From NCBI GenBank assembly GCA_965228625.1, contig OZ245829.1:1364001-1428000 (forward strand): a DNA stretch of 64,000 bases. Reading direction: 5' to 3'. A program made the position numbers and the translations under genes. This DNA comes from UBA2767 sp965228625 (lineage in GTDB: Bacteria > Pseudomonadota > Alphaproteobacteria > Rhizobiales > Methyloligellaceae). Shown piece after piece: positions 31,927 through 40,608 of the stretch (positions are counted from its first letter, which is position 1; each line of letters starts with the position of its first letter). Below the pieces are notes generated by a model. It had not been told where the DNA came from, did no database searches, and saw nothing but the letters and a program-made list of their open reading frames with translations.

Positions 31927-33633
31927 TCAGCGCTGCCCCAGCCGGCCAATCAGAAGATTGTCATGCTTGGCCAGGATCGGCTTCTGCTCCATACCCTGTG
32001 TCTTGCGCGCGGCCATGCGCACGAGGTTGGCCGTGTAGACATAGAGCTCCACCGTATCGATGCGCCGGTCGGCGTTGCCGATCGGTTGCTGGTCCGCCTG
32101 ACCGGCCAGACCTTCGATCAGGTAACGGGTGAAAAGGCCGATGCCGAATTCCGGGTCCTCCAGCGTGCGCTGGTCCCGATCCGACGCAGTAAAAACGGCA
32201 AGCCCCGGGACGGACGTCTCGGGCAGAACGCTCGATGCAAGCTGCGGCAAATTCGGCGGCTCGATCAACTGGTTGAGGTCCGTGCTGAAGGACATCTCCA
32301 GCACCAGCGTGATGGTGCGGGCACCGAGCTTGGAAAGATTGTCGTAAAGCTGCTGCAGCGCGTAGGTGCCCTTGCCGGTTTTGTCGAAGTCTGAGTCCAC
32401 CGGCAGAATATGACCGCGGCTCTGCGCCTCATCCGCCAGGCCGTGACTGGACACATAGATGAACACATCGCCTTGCTGGTCACTGGCGAGCCGCTTTGAC
32501 AGCGATCCCTCTTTCTCGGTCGTGCCGAAGATCTCTTCAAGCTGCGTCAGCGTCGCGTTGCGCACGTCGATGATGTTCTCCTCGCTGTAGCCGAGCTGAT
32601 CGAGCAGCAGAGTCCGGACCGCGCCGGCCTCGCGATCACCGTTCTCGTTCAACGGGACCTTGTTGTAGATCTCGTTGCCGATGACGACGGCGATATCGCC
32701 CGGCTTGCGGACGCTGGTCGGCAACGTCTTGAATATGGTCCTGACCTTGGTGTAGCCGCCGCCGCTATACGATGCCGGCACGACACATTGCGCCAACGGC
32801 GTTACGCACATTGTCCGCCCGGTCAGCCTCTCCATGTTCAGGATTTCCGCGAGCGGAAGCCAGCCGGTTAGCCGCACGCAGTTGCCGCACCAATTGATGT
32901 TGAATTGCGCCCCGATAGACTGGACGCGGGCTTCGGAGAAGAACTCCGGCTTCGGCAGGCACGCATTCGGGCAGGCCCTGATATTGGGATTGGAGCCGTA
33001 GCTCGCCGTCAGCATGTCGTACAGGTCTCGCGGGATGCAGTTGTCCGGCTGCGGAGCGGATGCCTGGCGCGTCGCGGCCGGCACCGGTGTCGCATCACAT
33101 ATTTCGAACAACCTGTTGGTGCTTGCCTTGTCCCTCAGCGACCCGAGGCCTTTCGAAAACCCGTTGGCCTGCTGAAACTGCCGGAATGCCTCGATCGTCT
33201 TGGGACCGGCGGAGCCGTCCGCGGGTCCGGCATCGAAGCCTGCCTTTTGCAGGCATTCCTGAATCCGGGTGACGTCCACCGGCGGCTTCCTGACCACGTT
33301 CGTTGGAGGCTTGCGCCGCACGCATTTTCCGCGCGTAAACACATAGCCCCGGCTCGTCGGGCAGACGCACCGGCCGGAACGTTTGGAATAGACGAGCGGC
33401 TTGCGGCAGCTCGTGGTCGTGCGTTGCGGTTGCGGCTGTCTTCTTTGCGGCTGGTTCAACAGGGGCGTCACATCGATCGTAAGACCGATCCCAACGCCGC
33501 CCCCTCCTCGGTTGCCGCCTTTGTTCTGCGGTGACGCCACGGCGACGAACGTCGATGCCAGGACAAACAGAGTTGAAACAAGAACGGGAAGTACGGCGAA
33601 TCTGGTTACGCGCGTCGGGAAGCTCCGAGCCAT
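31927..33633 (-). CDS. secreted caspase-fold protein with altered catalytic Cys and peptidoglycan-binding domain
   Basis: 568 residues. Signal peptide or anchor (about 11-34), Gly- and Gln/Pro/Arg-rich low-complexity part, Cys-rich segment (76-104), a PG_binding_1 domain (about 120-165, AGFDAGPADGSAGPKTIEAF), another Cys-rich segment (200-283) and a caspase-like domain (about 312-565). The His is kept (His397 in YVSSHGLADE), but the strand that should read LDACFSG reads LEMSFST, so Cys is replaced by Ser448. It is probably a pseudo-peptidase or uses Ser. Calling the fold caspase rests on the IAVVIGNEIY start, the SHG motif and the ILPVDSDFD strand. Confidence 0.8.
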   Translation of the reverse strand: MARSFPTRVTRFAVLPVLVSTLFVLASTFVAVASPQNKGGNRGGGGVGIGLTIDVTPLLNQPQRRQPQPQRTTTSCRKPLVYSKRSGRCVCPTSRGYVFTRGKCVRRKPPTNVVRKPPVDVTRIQECLQKAGFDAGPADGSAGPKTIEAFRQFQQANGFSKGLGSLRDKASTNRLFEICDATPVPAATRQASAPQPDNCIPRDLYDMLTASYGSNPNIRACPNACLPKPEFFSEARVQSIGAQFNINWCGNCVRLTGWLPLAEILNMERLTGRTMCVTPLAQCVVPASYSGGGYTKVRTIFKTLPTSVRKPGDIAVVIGNEIYNKVPLNENGDREAGAVRTLLLDQLGYSEENIIDVRNATLTQLEEIFGTTEKEGSLSKRLASDQQGDVFIYVSSHGLADEAQSRGHILPVDSDFDKTGKGTYALQQLYDNLSKLGARTITLVLEMSFSTDLNQLIEPPNLPQLASSVLPETSVPGLAVFTASDRDQRTLEDPEFGIGLFTRYLIEGLAGQADQQPIGNADRRIDTVELYVYTANLVRMAARKTQGMEQKPILAKHDNLLIGRLGQR

Positions 33634-33968
33634 CTCTAACCCTTTCAGAATATGCCCGCGAGGCGAATTCTGAGTGCCCGCAGGCGGCGCGCGTCACACC
33701 CGCTGAGTACGTGCCGTCGCGGGTTCGGGACGCATCGGAATAGCCATCAGATACCACAATCTGCGGTTGAAGTCAGCGTCTTCACAAGGGCGGGAGCCAC
33801 TTCAGGATTGCGACATTCCAAGGCCACTGATGCGCAACGAGAGCGGGTACTCCATATTTGACCAAAGCTACACGGCGGGCCTTGCACCTTCACGACGGTC
33901 TCCGGCATGTATTTTATGCACAAAAAACCCGGTGCAGTGGTGCACCGGGTTCGCGTCTCGAATAGGCT
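33634..33968. other. intergenic, terminator at one end
   Basis: 335 bases upstream of the pseudo-caspase gene and downstream of a DUF2147 gene, both on the minus strand. Apart from the terminator at 33922-33949, I see no gene; the promoter of the pseudo-caspase gene must lie here. Confidence 0.5.
33922..33949 (-). terminator. rho-independent terminator of the DUF2147 copy 3 gene
   Basis: Arms CCCGGTGCA (33928-33936) and TGCACCGGG (33941-33949) with a four-base loop. On the minus strand the stem is followed by six T (33922-33927). Confidence 0.85.
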
Positions 33969-34634
33969 CTAGCTGCAGAGCACCAGGTCGCTCGGCGCGC
34001 GGTTCCAGATCATTGTCTTGGAGAGCCACTTCGTGCCGGCATAGCCCTTCACGCGCAGCTTGCTGTCGCTCAGGAGCTTGAGCTCCACGTCGAATTTCTT
34101 GCCCCGCTCGATATCGTAGATCCAGCCATTGTCCCAGGTGTTGCCCACCTTCTGGACACCGCCGATGATATCCGTGCCGCAAACCGAGTTGTGGTCTGAA
34201 TTCTTCAGCCAGGCGATCCTGCCGCACAGGCCTTTGCCGCATTCGTCGATCCGGATCGCGCTTCGGCCGGAATGATCATACCAGAGCCCCGTATAGCCGG
34301 TCTGCTTGACCGGAGCAGCCTCGGTCGGCGCCTCGGCCGGCGCGTTCTGGTTCGTCGCTTCGACGGGGGCGTTTTCGTTCGAGGTCCCGGCAGGCGCGGT
34401 TTCTTTTTCGACGTCAGCAGGCGTGTCCTTGGTCTTGACGTCGCCGGTCTCGGCCTCAGGCGCAACTTCGGCAGGCGCCGCTTTGCGATTCACCTTGTCG
34501 CCCGGCCTTTGAATCGTGATTTCAACCTGGCCCAGGTTGAGATACTTGTCGACTTCTTCCGGGATTGTGATCGTGATCGATCCCTGGGCAGTCAGCGCAA
34601 TAAGGGCGCCCTTGATTGCATCAAAAGTCATCAT
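33969..34634 (-). CDS. DUF2147 protein with N-terminal extension, copy 3
   Basis: 221 residues. The C-terminal DUF2147 domain (about 112-221: GLWYDHSGRSAIRI, KGLCGRIAWLKN, VCGTDIIGG, SKTMIWNRA) is diverged from the two near-identical copies. The N-terminal part (1-48) has alternating beta-type sequence (GSITITIPEEV, GQVEITIQRPGD) and no recognisable signal peptide, followed by a Pro/Ala/Glu-rich linker (about 50-110) with repeats like NAPVEATNQNAPAEA. The location is therefore unclear, although the cysteines suggest an oxidising compartment. GGAG stands six bases before the first ATG. A perfect CRP-type box lies about 100 bases upstream. Confidence 0.8.
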   Translation of the reverse strand: MMTFDAIKGALIALTAQGSITITIPEEVDKYLNLGQVEITIQRPGDKVNRKAAPAEVAPEAETGDVKTKDTPADVEKETAPAGTSNENAPVEATNQNAPAEAPTEAAPVKQTGYTGLWYDHSGRSAIRIDECGKGLCGRIAWLKNSDHNSVCGTDIIGGVQKVGNTWDNGWIYDIERGKKFDVELKLLSDSKLRVKGYAGTKWLSKTMIWNRAPSDLVLCS

Positions 34635-34954
34635 TCTGCACTCCGTCCGTGGTGTTTTCGCCGATCTGGCGAACTGTTTGCGTGCGTCTAGATGACAGGG
34701 AGATAAGGGCGCGGCGCCCGTTCCCCTGTGATGCGCGTCACAGAGTGACCGTTTTCCGTGGCGCCCTTGTTCATGACATTCGCGCCGTGAGGCCGTTCCC
34801 GCCGCTCGCCGTTAACCACGCGGCCTATCCTGACCGTGCCTCAACCGCCCGAACCGTTGGATATTCCGATCCGGTCCGCGCTACATACTCTGCTGGCAAA
34901 ACCGATGGGCGAACCGCTAAAACTGGGATTCCGGGATTCGCAGCACACGGGTGA
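34635..34954. other. divergent intergenic region with a CRP-type box
   Basis: 320 bases between the DUF2147 copy 3 gene (minus) and the cyclase gene (plus). The only element I can support is the CRP-type box at 34727-34742. It is nearer to the DUF2147 gene but could act on both. Confidence 0.5.
34727..34742. promoter_or_regulatory. CRP-type binding site TGTGA-N6-TCACA
   Basis: Perfect consensus half-sites (TGTGA, TGCGCG, TCACA), centred about 100 bases upstream of the DUF2147 ATG at 34634 and about 220 bases upstream of the cyclase GTG at 34955. Confidence 0.7.
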
Positions 34955-36790
34955 GTGGATCAGTTGGCGAAAACAGACATCAGTGCCGAAGCATGGCTTG
35001 CGAAGACCGCCGCGGAAATCCGCAGCGGCGAGTTCCTCATGGCCTATGACCTGGCGATCCGGGGGCTCGAGGCCCATCCGGAAAACGAGCTGCTGAAGTA
35101 TCACGCGGTCCTTGCCCTGGCCCGCAGCGGCGCGACGGAGCGCGCGGAGGAGCTTTACGAAACGTTCGCGCTGCAATCGGTGGGGACCGAGGATACGTCC
35201 TCGCTTGGAGCACGCATCGCCAAGGACAAGTTCTTCGCCGGCGGCGAACGCGCCAGTCCTGGCGAATCCACCAAGGCGGCACGGCTCTACCAGGAGGTTT
35301 TCGAGAAGTCCGGAGGCTACTACCCGGCGATCAATGCCGCGACCATGTGGTTCTTTTCCGGTGACGCGGCTAACTGCGCAAGGATGGCGGCTTTGGCCCA
35401 CGAGCGCAGCGTCGCGGCGGAACATGATGATGGTGGGCAGACGCGCTATTGGCGGGCGGCGACACGCGCCGAGGCGTCGCTTCTGCTCGACGAGTTGGAC
35501 AAGACGAAAGCGGCGATCGACGAAGCGGCAAGTTACGTCGACGCGGACTATTCCGCCGCGGCTTCAACGCGCTCGCAATTGCTGCGTATCTGCGCCGCGA
35601 AGGGCCTTGATAGCGGTCTGCTCGATCCGCTGAAACCACCGAGCGTGATTTACTATTCGGGCCACATGATTGCGCGCGCGGGCCGGTCCGGTCAGTTCGG
35701 CGTTGACTCCGAAGAGGCCGTTCGGAGCCGGATCGATGACTTGCTGATCAAGCACGATGTCGGCTTCGGGTTCGGTTCCCTGGCCTGCGGCAGCGACATC
35801 CTCTTCGCGGAGGCGCTGCTGGCGCGCGGTGCGGAATTGCACGTCGTGATACCGTTCGATCTCGACGAGTTCACCGATGTTTCCGTCATTCGCGGCGGCC
35901 CGGGCTGGAAAGACCGGATGGACGCGTGCCTGGCGGGCGCGGCAAGCGTGACCCAGGCAACGACGGGGGCGTATCTCGGCGACGACAGCTTGTTCAACTA
36001 CGCCGCGCGCATGGCGATGGGCTTCGCCAGGATCAAGGCGCAAAACCTCAGCGCCGACCTCAACATGCTCGCCGTCTGGAATGGTCAGGAGCCCGGCTTT
36101 CCCGCCGGCACCGCCGTCGACGTCGCGTTCTGGCGAGCGCGAAACCTTCGTCTAGAGACCATCGATTGCGGGCCGCCCGCCGCGGGGATCGCGCGTGCCG
36201 ATGGCACGACGAACGTGAAGGCGCACAATCTGACCCGCAAGATCTATCCGGTCGCCTTCGCCGACATCAAGGGCTACAGCAAGCTGTCCGACAACGAGCT
36301 CGCGCCGTTTCTTGAAATGGTCATGGGGCGCTTGGGCGGGACGCTGGACAAATATGGCGACAGCGTCCTGTTCCGAAACACCTGGGGCGACGCCGTTCAC
36401 GCCGTTTTCGACGATGTTGCCACGGCCGCCAAGTGCGCCTTGAGCATGCAGAAGGCGCTTCAGCAACTCGACGGCGATGCCGGGAGGCTCCCGATACGCC
36501 CGGAAATGCGGATGGCCCTGGACGTCGGCCCCGTCTTCGAGGGCTATGACTTCATCAAGAAGGAAAAGACCTATTTCGGTTCGACGCTGACCCGCGCGGC
36601 ACGGATGGAGCCTGTCACGCCGGTCAGGGAGGTCTTCGTGACGGAGGCGTTTGCGGCGCTCAGCGCCATGGAACGCACCGACGAGTTTCGATGCGAGTAT
36701 GTGGGACATCTGCCGCTGGCGCAGGCATATGGCGATCAGCGCATGTATCTGCTGCGGGAGAACTCCGCCTCTCGCGACACCGGTGGTTAG
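34955..36790 (+). CDS. adenylate/guanylate cyclase with TPR-like and SLOG-like N-terminal domains
   Basis: 611 residues, no signal peptide or TM, so cytosolic. Residues about 10-200 are helical and TPR-like (the TRAFs-binding type). About 225-400 is a Rossmann-like region whose FGFGSLACGSDILFAEALL and LHVVIPFDLDEF resemble SLOG/LOG nucleotide-binding folds. The class III cyclase domain (about 425-600) keeps the two metal aspartates (FADIKGYSKL and TWGDAVH) and a late GSTLTRAARMEP. Substrate choice (ATP or GTP) cannot be fixed by eye. GTG start. A 22-bp tandem duplication spans the stop codon. Confidence 0.85.
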   Translation: MDQLAKTDISAEAWLAKTAAEIRSGEFLMAYDLAIRGLEAHPENELLKYHAVLALARSGATERAEELYETFALQSVGTEDTSSLGARIAKDKFFAGGERASPGESTKAARLYQEVFEKSGGYYPAINAATMWFFSGDAANCARMAALAHERSVAAEHDDGGQTRYWRAATRAEASLLLDELDKTKAAIDEAASYVDADYSAAASTRSQLLRICAAKGLDSGLLDPLKPPSVIYYSGHMIARAGRSGQFGVDSEEAVRSRIDDLLIKHDVGFGFGSLACGSDILFAEALLARGAELHVVIPFDLDEFTDVSVIRGGPGWKDRMDACLAGAASVTQATTGAYLGDDSLFNYAARMAMGFARIKAQNLSADLNMLAVWNGQEPGFPAGTAVDVAFWRARNLRLETIDCGPPAAGIARADGTTNVKAHNLTRKIYPVAFADIKGYSKLSDNELAPFLEMVMGRLGGTLDKYGDSVLFRNTWGDAVHAVFDDVATAAKCALSMQKALQQLDGDAGRLPIRPEMRMALDVGPVFEGYDFIKKEKTYFGSTLTRAARMEPVTPVREVFVTEAFAALSAMERTDEFRCEYVGHLPLAQAYGDQRMYLLRENSASRDTGG

Positions 36791-36818
36791 AGCCTCCGAC
36801 ACCGGTGGTCAGAGCCTC
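36775..36818. repeat. 22-bp tandem duplication across the cyclase stop codon
   Basis: Two adjacent copies (36775-36796 and 36797-36818) beginning CGACACCGGTGG and ending AGAGCCTC, differing at one base. The first copy supplies the last codons and the TAG stop of the cyclase gene. Confidence 0.85.
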
Positions 36819-36823
36819 TCAAC

Positions 36824-39277
36824 TCACTTGACGCTGAAGGTGATGGCGGTCCTGAGGAGGTTCGTTTGCGAGCCGCCCGCGCTTTTCTTCCCCTCCTTCT
36901 CGGCCTGTTCACCGACATGATCCCGGTAATCTCCCAGATCGGTGAACTCCTCCTCCTCGAAATTGTGCTGGATGCGTTCCCCGTTCTGTTTGATCGCACA
37001 TTCCGCAATCAGCTTCTCCTTGCCGATGTCCTTGAGCCGGAACTGGAAGGGTGCGTCCGGACCGGGGAACTGGAATTCCTTGCCGCCCTTGATGGCGTTC
37101 TCCTGCTGATACTTGTTCGGGAAGATCACGGTCGCCTTGCCCTTCGGACCCACGTTTATCAGTGTCAGCTGACAATCCGAGGAGGCTTTGACGGTAAACA
37201 CCGGCAGGTCGTTCTCGCGATAGCTGGTCTTGTCGGCGAAGAGCGTAATGGTCTGCTCAGGATCGGCACGGTCAGCACTGTCAGGCGTCTTGGCGGCCGT
37301 CTTGGTTTCCGCTGAAGGCTTGTCCTTTTTCGCAGCCGTCTCAGGCGCCTTGGCCGGCTCTTTCTTCTTTTTGGCCGGTTCTTTCTTTTTCTTCTTTTTC
37401 GGCTTGCCGGCCTCGGCCAGAGGCGGCTTGGCGGGCCTGTCGTCCGGTGCCTTCACCTGCCCGACCGGAACGTCGCCGGAAACGAGCGCGGCGTGTTTCA
37501 GGAAAAGCGGCGCGAGTTCCCGCCTTGTCATGGTTCCCTGTTCCAGTTGCTGCTTGGTGCGCTTGGCTTCCTTGTCGCCCTTGACGAGGCCGTTGGCATA
37601 GCGGGTTTTCGTAACCCCGTACTCGGCGGCAGCGATGCGGAGGTCGACGTTCCTGTTGTACCTGCTGGCGAGGTAGCTCAGATCGTCGAGCCCGTCGTCG
37701 CCCTGCTCCAGACTTATGTCCGCCTTGGCCGCGGCGGCGACGGTGCGTTTCCGGTCGTCCCTGATCCGGCGCTCCAGCTCGTCCTCGGGAACATACAGTT
37801 TCAGGATCTCATCGCGTTGGCTGTCGGAGAATTTGCTTCCCGACTCGACATCGGCACGCACCTCGTCGCTGACGTTGCGCGCACCCTTCGCATGGCACGA
37901 GATGCAGGAAAGGCCGGCGATCACCGGACGGCGCGGATAGGCGTCATCATTGAGAATGTCCGGTGGCGCCGCATCGATGCGCTTGCCCTCGCTATCGGCA
38001 AGGAAAAAGGCATTCATGCCGTTGGGCAAACTGAAGATCACTGCGCTCATATTGTGCTCGAACCCCTCCTCGCCGCCAGGGCCGAGGGGGCGCTCCTTGA
38101 TCTTCTGCTCCGGATTGGTGCCATCGAAATCAAAGGTCATCCAAAGATATCCGGACCCAACGTCATGGCGTTCGACGACACGGTTACGGCGGCTGACGAC
38201 CGAACTCCCGGTTCCCGCGCGCATGACGTCGCCACGTTCCCTGTTCTGTGCGGCGTCAACGCCAAGCTCGCTTTGCAGGTCTGCGAGGTCTTCCGGCAGG
38301 TCGAGCAGCTTGTAGTAGAGAGGCGGACTCGATGCGGCGGCGGCAAACCAGTCAGCCCGCAGGAAAGGCAGTGATGATTTCGTCGTCTGCTTGATCTGGT
38401 CGAACGTGCGCGATTTCGGCCTGACCCCGTAAGGATATGCAGCGGCAAGCGTCTCCCAGTCTTCCGCGCTCCATCCCAGATCGTCGATGTTGAAGGCAAT
38501 GATCGCGCGGCTGGTACCGATCGACCTCGTTCGGGCCGTCTTTTCAGCGCGGCTGAGGCTGTTCAGCAGCATCGCCGCTCCGTTGCGCATACGGCGCAAT
38601 TCACCTTCTTTCGCGCAGGCATTGTAGAAATTCGTCAGGGTGAGATAGCGCATGCCCTTGCGCCGATTGGCGGACTGCTTGTTCAGGTCCGTGGAAATCG
38701 CCTTGACGAGTTGCGCGGTATCGATCGGCTGACGGTTGCCGCAGGAGGCAACCCTTTTTGCGTCCAGCGACTCGATCCAGTCGTAGATCGCCTGGACGTC
38801 TTCCTTGCTCGGTTCCTCGCCACCGGAAAACTCCGTGTAAACGTCGTAGGGCATTTCCTGCTTGACGATGCGTGAAAACAGGCGCGAGCCGTCGGGATTG
38901 CCGGGAAGGATCAGGTGAGGATCGCGCGCGATCTCATCGAACTGGAGGATGTTGCCGAAACCCTTGGCCGGCCTGTCTCGCTTGAGGCGGCCCTGCTGGT
39001 GGCACCGCGCGCAATGCTTGTCCAGGGCCCTGAACGCAGTGCGCGGCACGCCTTTTTTCGGCTGCCTGATCGAAACCTTGGGACCCGTGGTCGACACCGC
39101 GGGGACTTGGGCAACGCGAAAGCTCCGGTCCTGGCCCTGGTTTCTTTCGACGACCGGCGCGCAGGATACGGAGGCGTGGGTGCAAGCGGATGGTGTTGCT
39201 CCCGGGCCAACTGTCACGAACACGGACGACAACAGTCCGGAAACAAACGCCACAACACTCACAAACTTCACACGCAC
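36824..39277 (-). CDS. exported di-haem cytochrome c-like protein with C-terminal DUF4384
   Basis: 817 residues from the GTG at 39277, which has AAGGAGG nine bases upstream and starts a signal peptide; the longer open frame to 39442 has no leader. Two haem motifs are present: CARCH (about Cys89-His93) and CISCH (Cys458-His462). Between them is a long domain with PFLRADWFAAA and a beta-rich YLWMTFDFDG region, as seen in planctomycete-style cytochromes. A Lys/Glu/Pro-rich linker (KKKKKKEPAKKKKEPAK) leads to a DUF4384 domain (about 710-817; YRENDLPVFTVKA, KATVIFPNKYQ). DUF4384 usually partners caspase or kinase sensors. Role probably redox sensing in the envelope (inference). Confidence 0.8.
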   Translation of the reverse strand: MRVKFVSVVAFVSGLLSSVFVTVGPGATPSACTHASVSCAPVVERNQGQDRSFRVAQVPAVSTTGPKVSIRQPKKGVPRTAFRALDKHCARCHQQGRLKRDRPAKGFGNILQFDEIARDPHLILPGNPDGSRLFSRIVKQEMPYDVYTEFSGGEEPSKEDVQAIYDWIESLDAKRVASCGNRQPIDTAQLVKAISTDLNKQSANRRKGMRYLTLTNFYNACAKEGELRRMRNGAAMLLNSLSRAEKTARTRSIGTSRAIIAFNIDDLGWSAEDWETLAAAYPYGVRPKSRTFDQIKQTTKSSLPFLRADWFAAAASSPPLYYKLLDLPEDLADLQSELGVDAAQNRERGDVMRAGTGSSVVSRRNRVVERHDVGSGYLWMTFDFDGTNPEQKIKERPLGPGGEEGFEHNMSAVIFSLPNGMNAFFLADSEGKRIDAAPPDILNDDAYPRRPVIAGLSCISCHAKGARNVSDEVRADVESGSKFSDSQRDEILKLYVPEDELERRIRDDRKRTVAAAAKADISLEQGDDGLDDLSYLASRYNRNVDLRIAAAEYGVTKTRYANGLVKGDKEAKRTKQQLEQGTMTRRELAPLFLKHAALVSGDVPVGQVKAPDDRPAKPPLAEAGKPKKKKKKEPAKKKKEPAKAPETAAKKDKPSAETKTAAKTPDSADRADPEQTITLFADKTSYRENDLPVFTVKASSDCQLTLINVGPKGKATVIFPNKYQQENAIKGGKEFQFPGPDAPFQFRLKDIGKEKLIAECAIKQNGERIQHNFEEEEFTDLGDYRDHVGEQAEKEGKKSAGGSQTNLLRTAITFSVK

Positions 39278-39691
39278 GTCTGTCGTCCTCCTTCGCCCGA
39301 TGCCCTTACGGTAACATTGGCAGCCGGCATCGTTAATGCAATACGCGATATGTGAAAGCCGCTGCGCAGGCTGAAAAACCCCGGAAAACCAAGTGGAAAT
39401 ACGGTTGAAATTGATATATTTAACGCGGTGGGAAGTGGGCAAACCGACCGCGTCCCTGTGCCGGCATCATCATCAATGACTGCGTTTCTGTCGCAACCCC
39501 CAATTCCAGACGGCGCGATCGCCCGCACAGGTTCACGGCCCGTTTGCCCGAACGGTCTGGAAACCGGCAAGCGGAAGACTTAACTACGGGACGATCAAAA
39601 TGAAGGCTCTGGGCCGCAATTGTCGGGACGACATGGCCGGCTCGGGTTTGAATTCTTCCCCATACCGGGCGCAGAATCGGGAGTGTGATGC
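39278..39691. other. divergent intergenic region
   Basis: 414 bases between the cytochrome/DUF4384 gene (minus) and the LolA-like gene (plus). It has an AT-rich patch at about 39405-39425 (TTGATATATTTAAC) that may be a promoter. No gene, repeat or CRP box was found. Confidence 0.5.
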
Positions 39692-40564
39692 ATGCGCAAC
39701 ATAAGAACCGCTCTTTTCCTGATTGGACTCTTGCTGCCGTTCGCCTTTCTCGCAGCACCTGCTGAGGCGCAAACCAATCCCCCGGCGACTTCGCAGGACG
39801 AGGCGAAGGAGACAAAGCCGATCGAAGACATGACCGGTAAGGAAATCTTCGAGGAGGTCGGGAAGCGCCACGGCAAACCCATTGAATTCGAGAAACAGAA
39901 GCTCACATTGACCGACGACAAGGGAACCGAGCAGGTCCGTGACGTGAAGCGGTATGCGCGGACGGTCGGCCCCGGCGAGCAGCGCTTCCTTATGGTGTTC
40001 CATTCTCCGCCCGCCATTCGCGGCACGGCCACCATCACCTGGAAGCGGCGGTTCAAGGACGACGGACAGTGGATTTACCTGCCCGCTACCGGCGGAAAGC
40101 CGGTCAGGATCGTGAGCGGCGGGAAAAGAAATTATGTCATGGGGACCGATTTCGCCGCGGAAGACCTGGCGTCGGAACCGGTCAGCAAGCTGGCATTCGA
40201 ACGGCTGGACGACGAGGAGGTGGACGGAAAGGACCACTTCGTCATCGAAGTTACGCCGAAGGACGCCGATCTGAAGGCGGAAACCGGATACAAGCGCCGC
40301 CGTCTCTGGATCGATCAGGAGAATTTCTTTGTCATGCGCACGGACTATTACGATTGGCGCGACACGCTGGTGAAGCGGCAGACGGCAAGCGACGTCAAGA
40401 ATGTCGAGGACGACGTATGGCGGGCAGACAGCCAAACGATGGAGAACTTCAAAGACGGGCACAAAACCCAGGTCGACGTCGTCGAGCGCAGTTTCGACGA
40501 GGACTCGGTGCCGTTGGAGCTGTTCTTTCAACGTACCTTGTTGTCCGGCGACCACGTCAGATGA
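39692..40564 (+). CDS. outer-membrane lipoprotein-sorting protein, LolA-like partner of an RND exporter
   Basis: 290 residues. Signal peptide (1-26, AEA-Q). Mature part belongs to the LolA-like superfamily that accompanies MMPL exporters: DMTGKEIFEEVGKR, YARTVGPGEQRFLMVFHSPPAIRGTATITW (quoted in two pieces as RYARTVGPGEQRFLMVF and PPAIRGTATITW), then GTDFAAEDL and LWIDQENFFVMRTDYYD. It starts 44 bases before the RND gene on the same strand and presumably collects its hydrophobic cargo in the periplasm. Confidence 0.88.
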   Translation: MRNIRTALFLIGLLLPFAFLAAPAEAQTNPPATSQDEAKETKPIEDMTGKEIFEEVGKRHGKPIEFEKQKLTLTDDKGTEQVRDVKRYARTVGPGEQRFLMVFHSPPAIRGTATITWKRRFKDDGQWIYLPATGGKPVRIVSGGKRNYVMGTDFAAEDLASEPVSKLAFERLDDEEVDGKDHFVIEVTPKDADLKAETGYKRRRLWIDQENFFVMRTDYYDWRDTLVKRQTASDVKNVEDDVWRADSQTMENFKDGHKTQVDVVERSFDEDSVPLELFFQRTLLSGDHVR

Positions 40565-40608
40565 CGGGTCTATAAGGGGGTCCGCAACGCGGGATTGGGA
40601 GGACAGGC

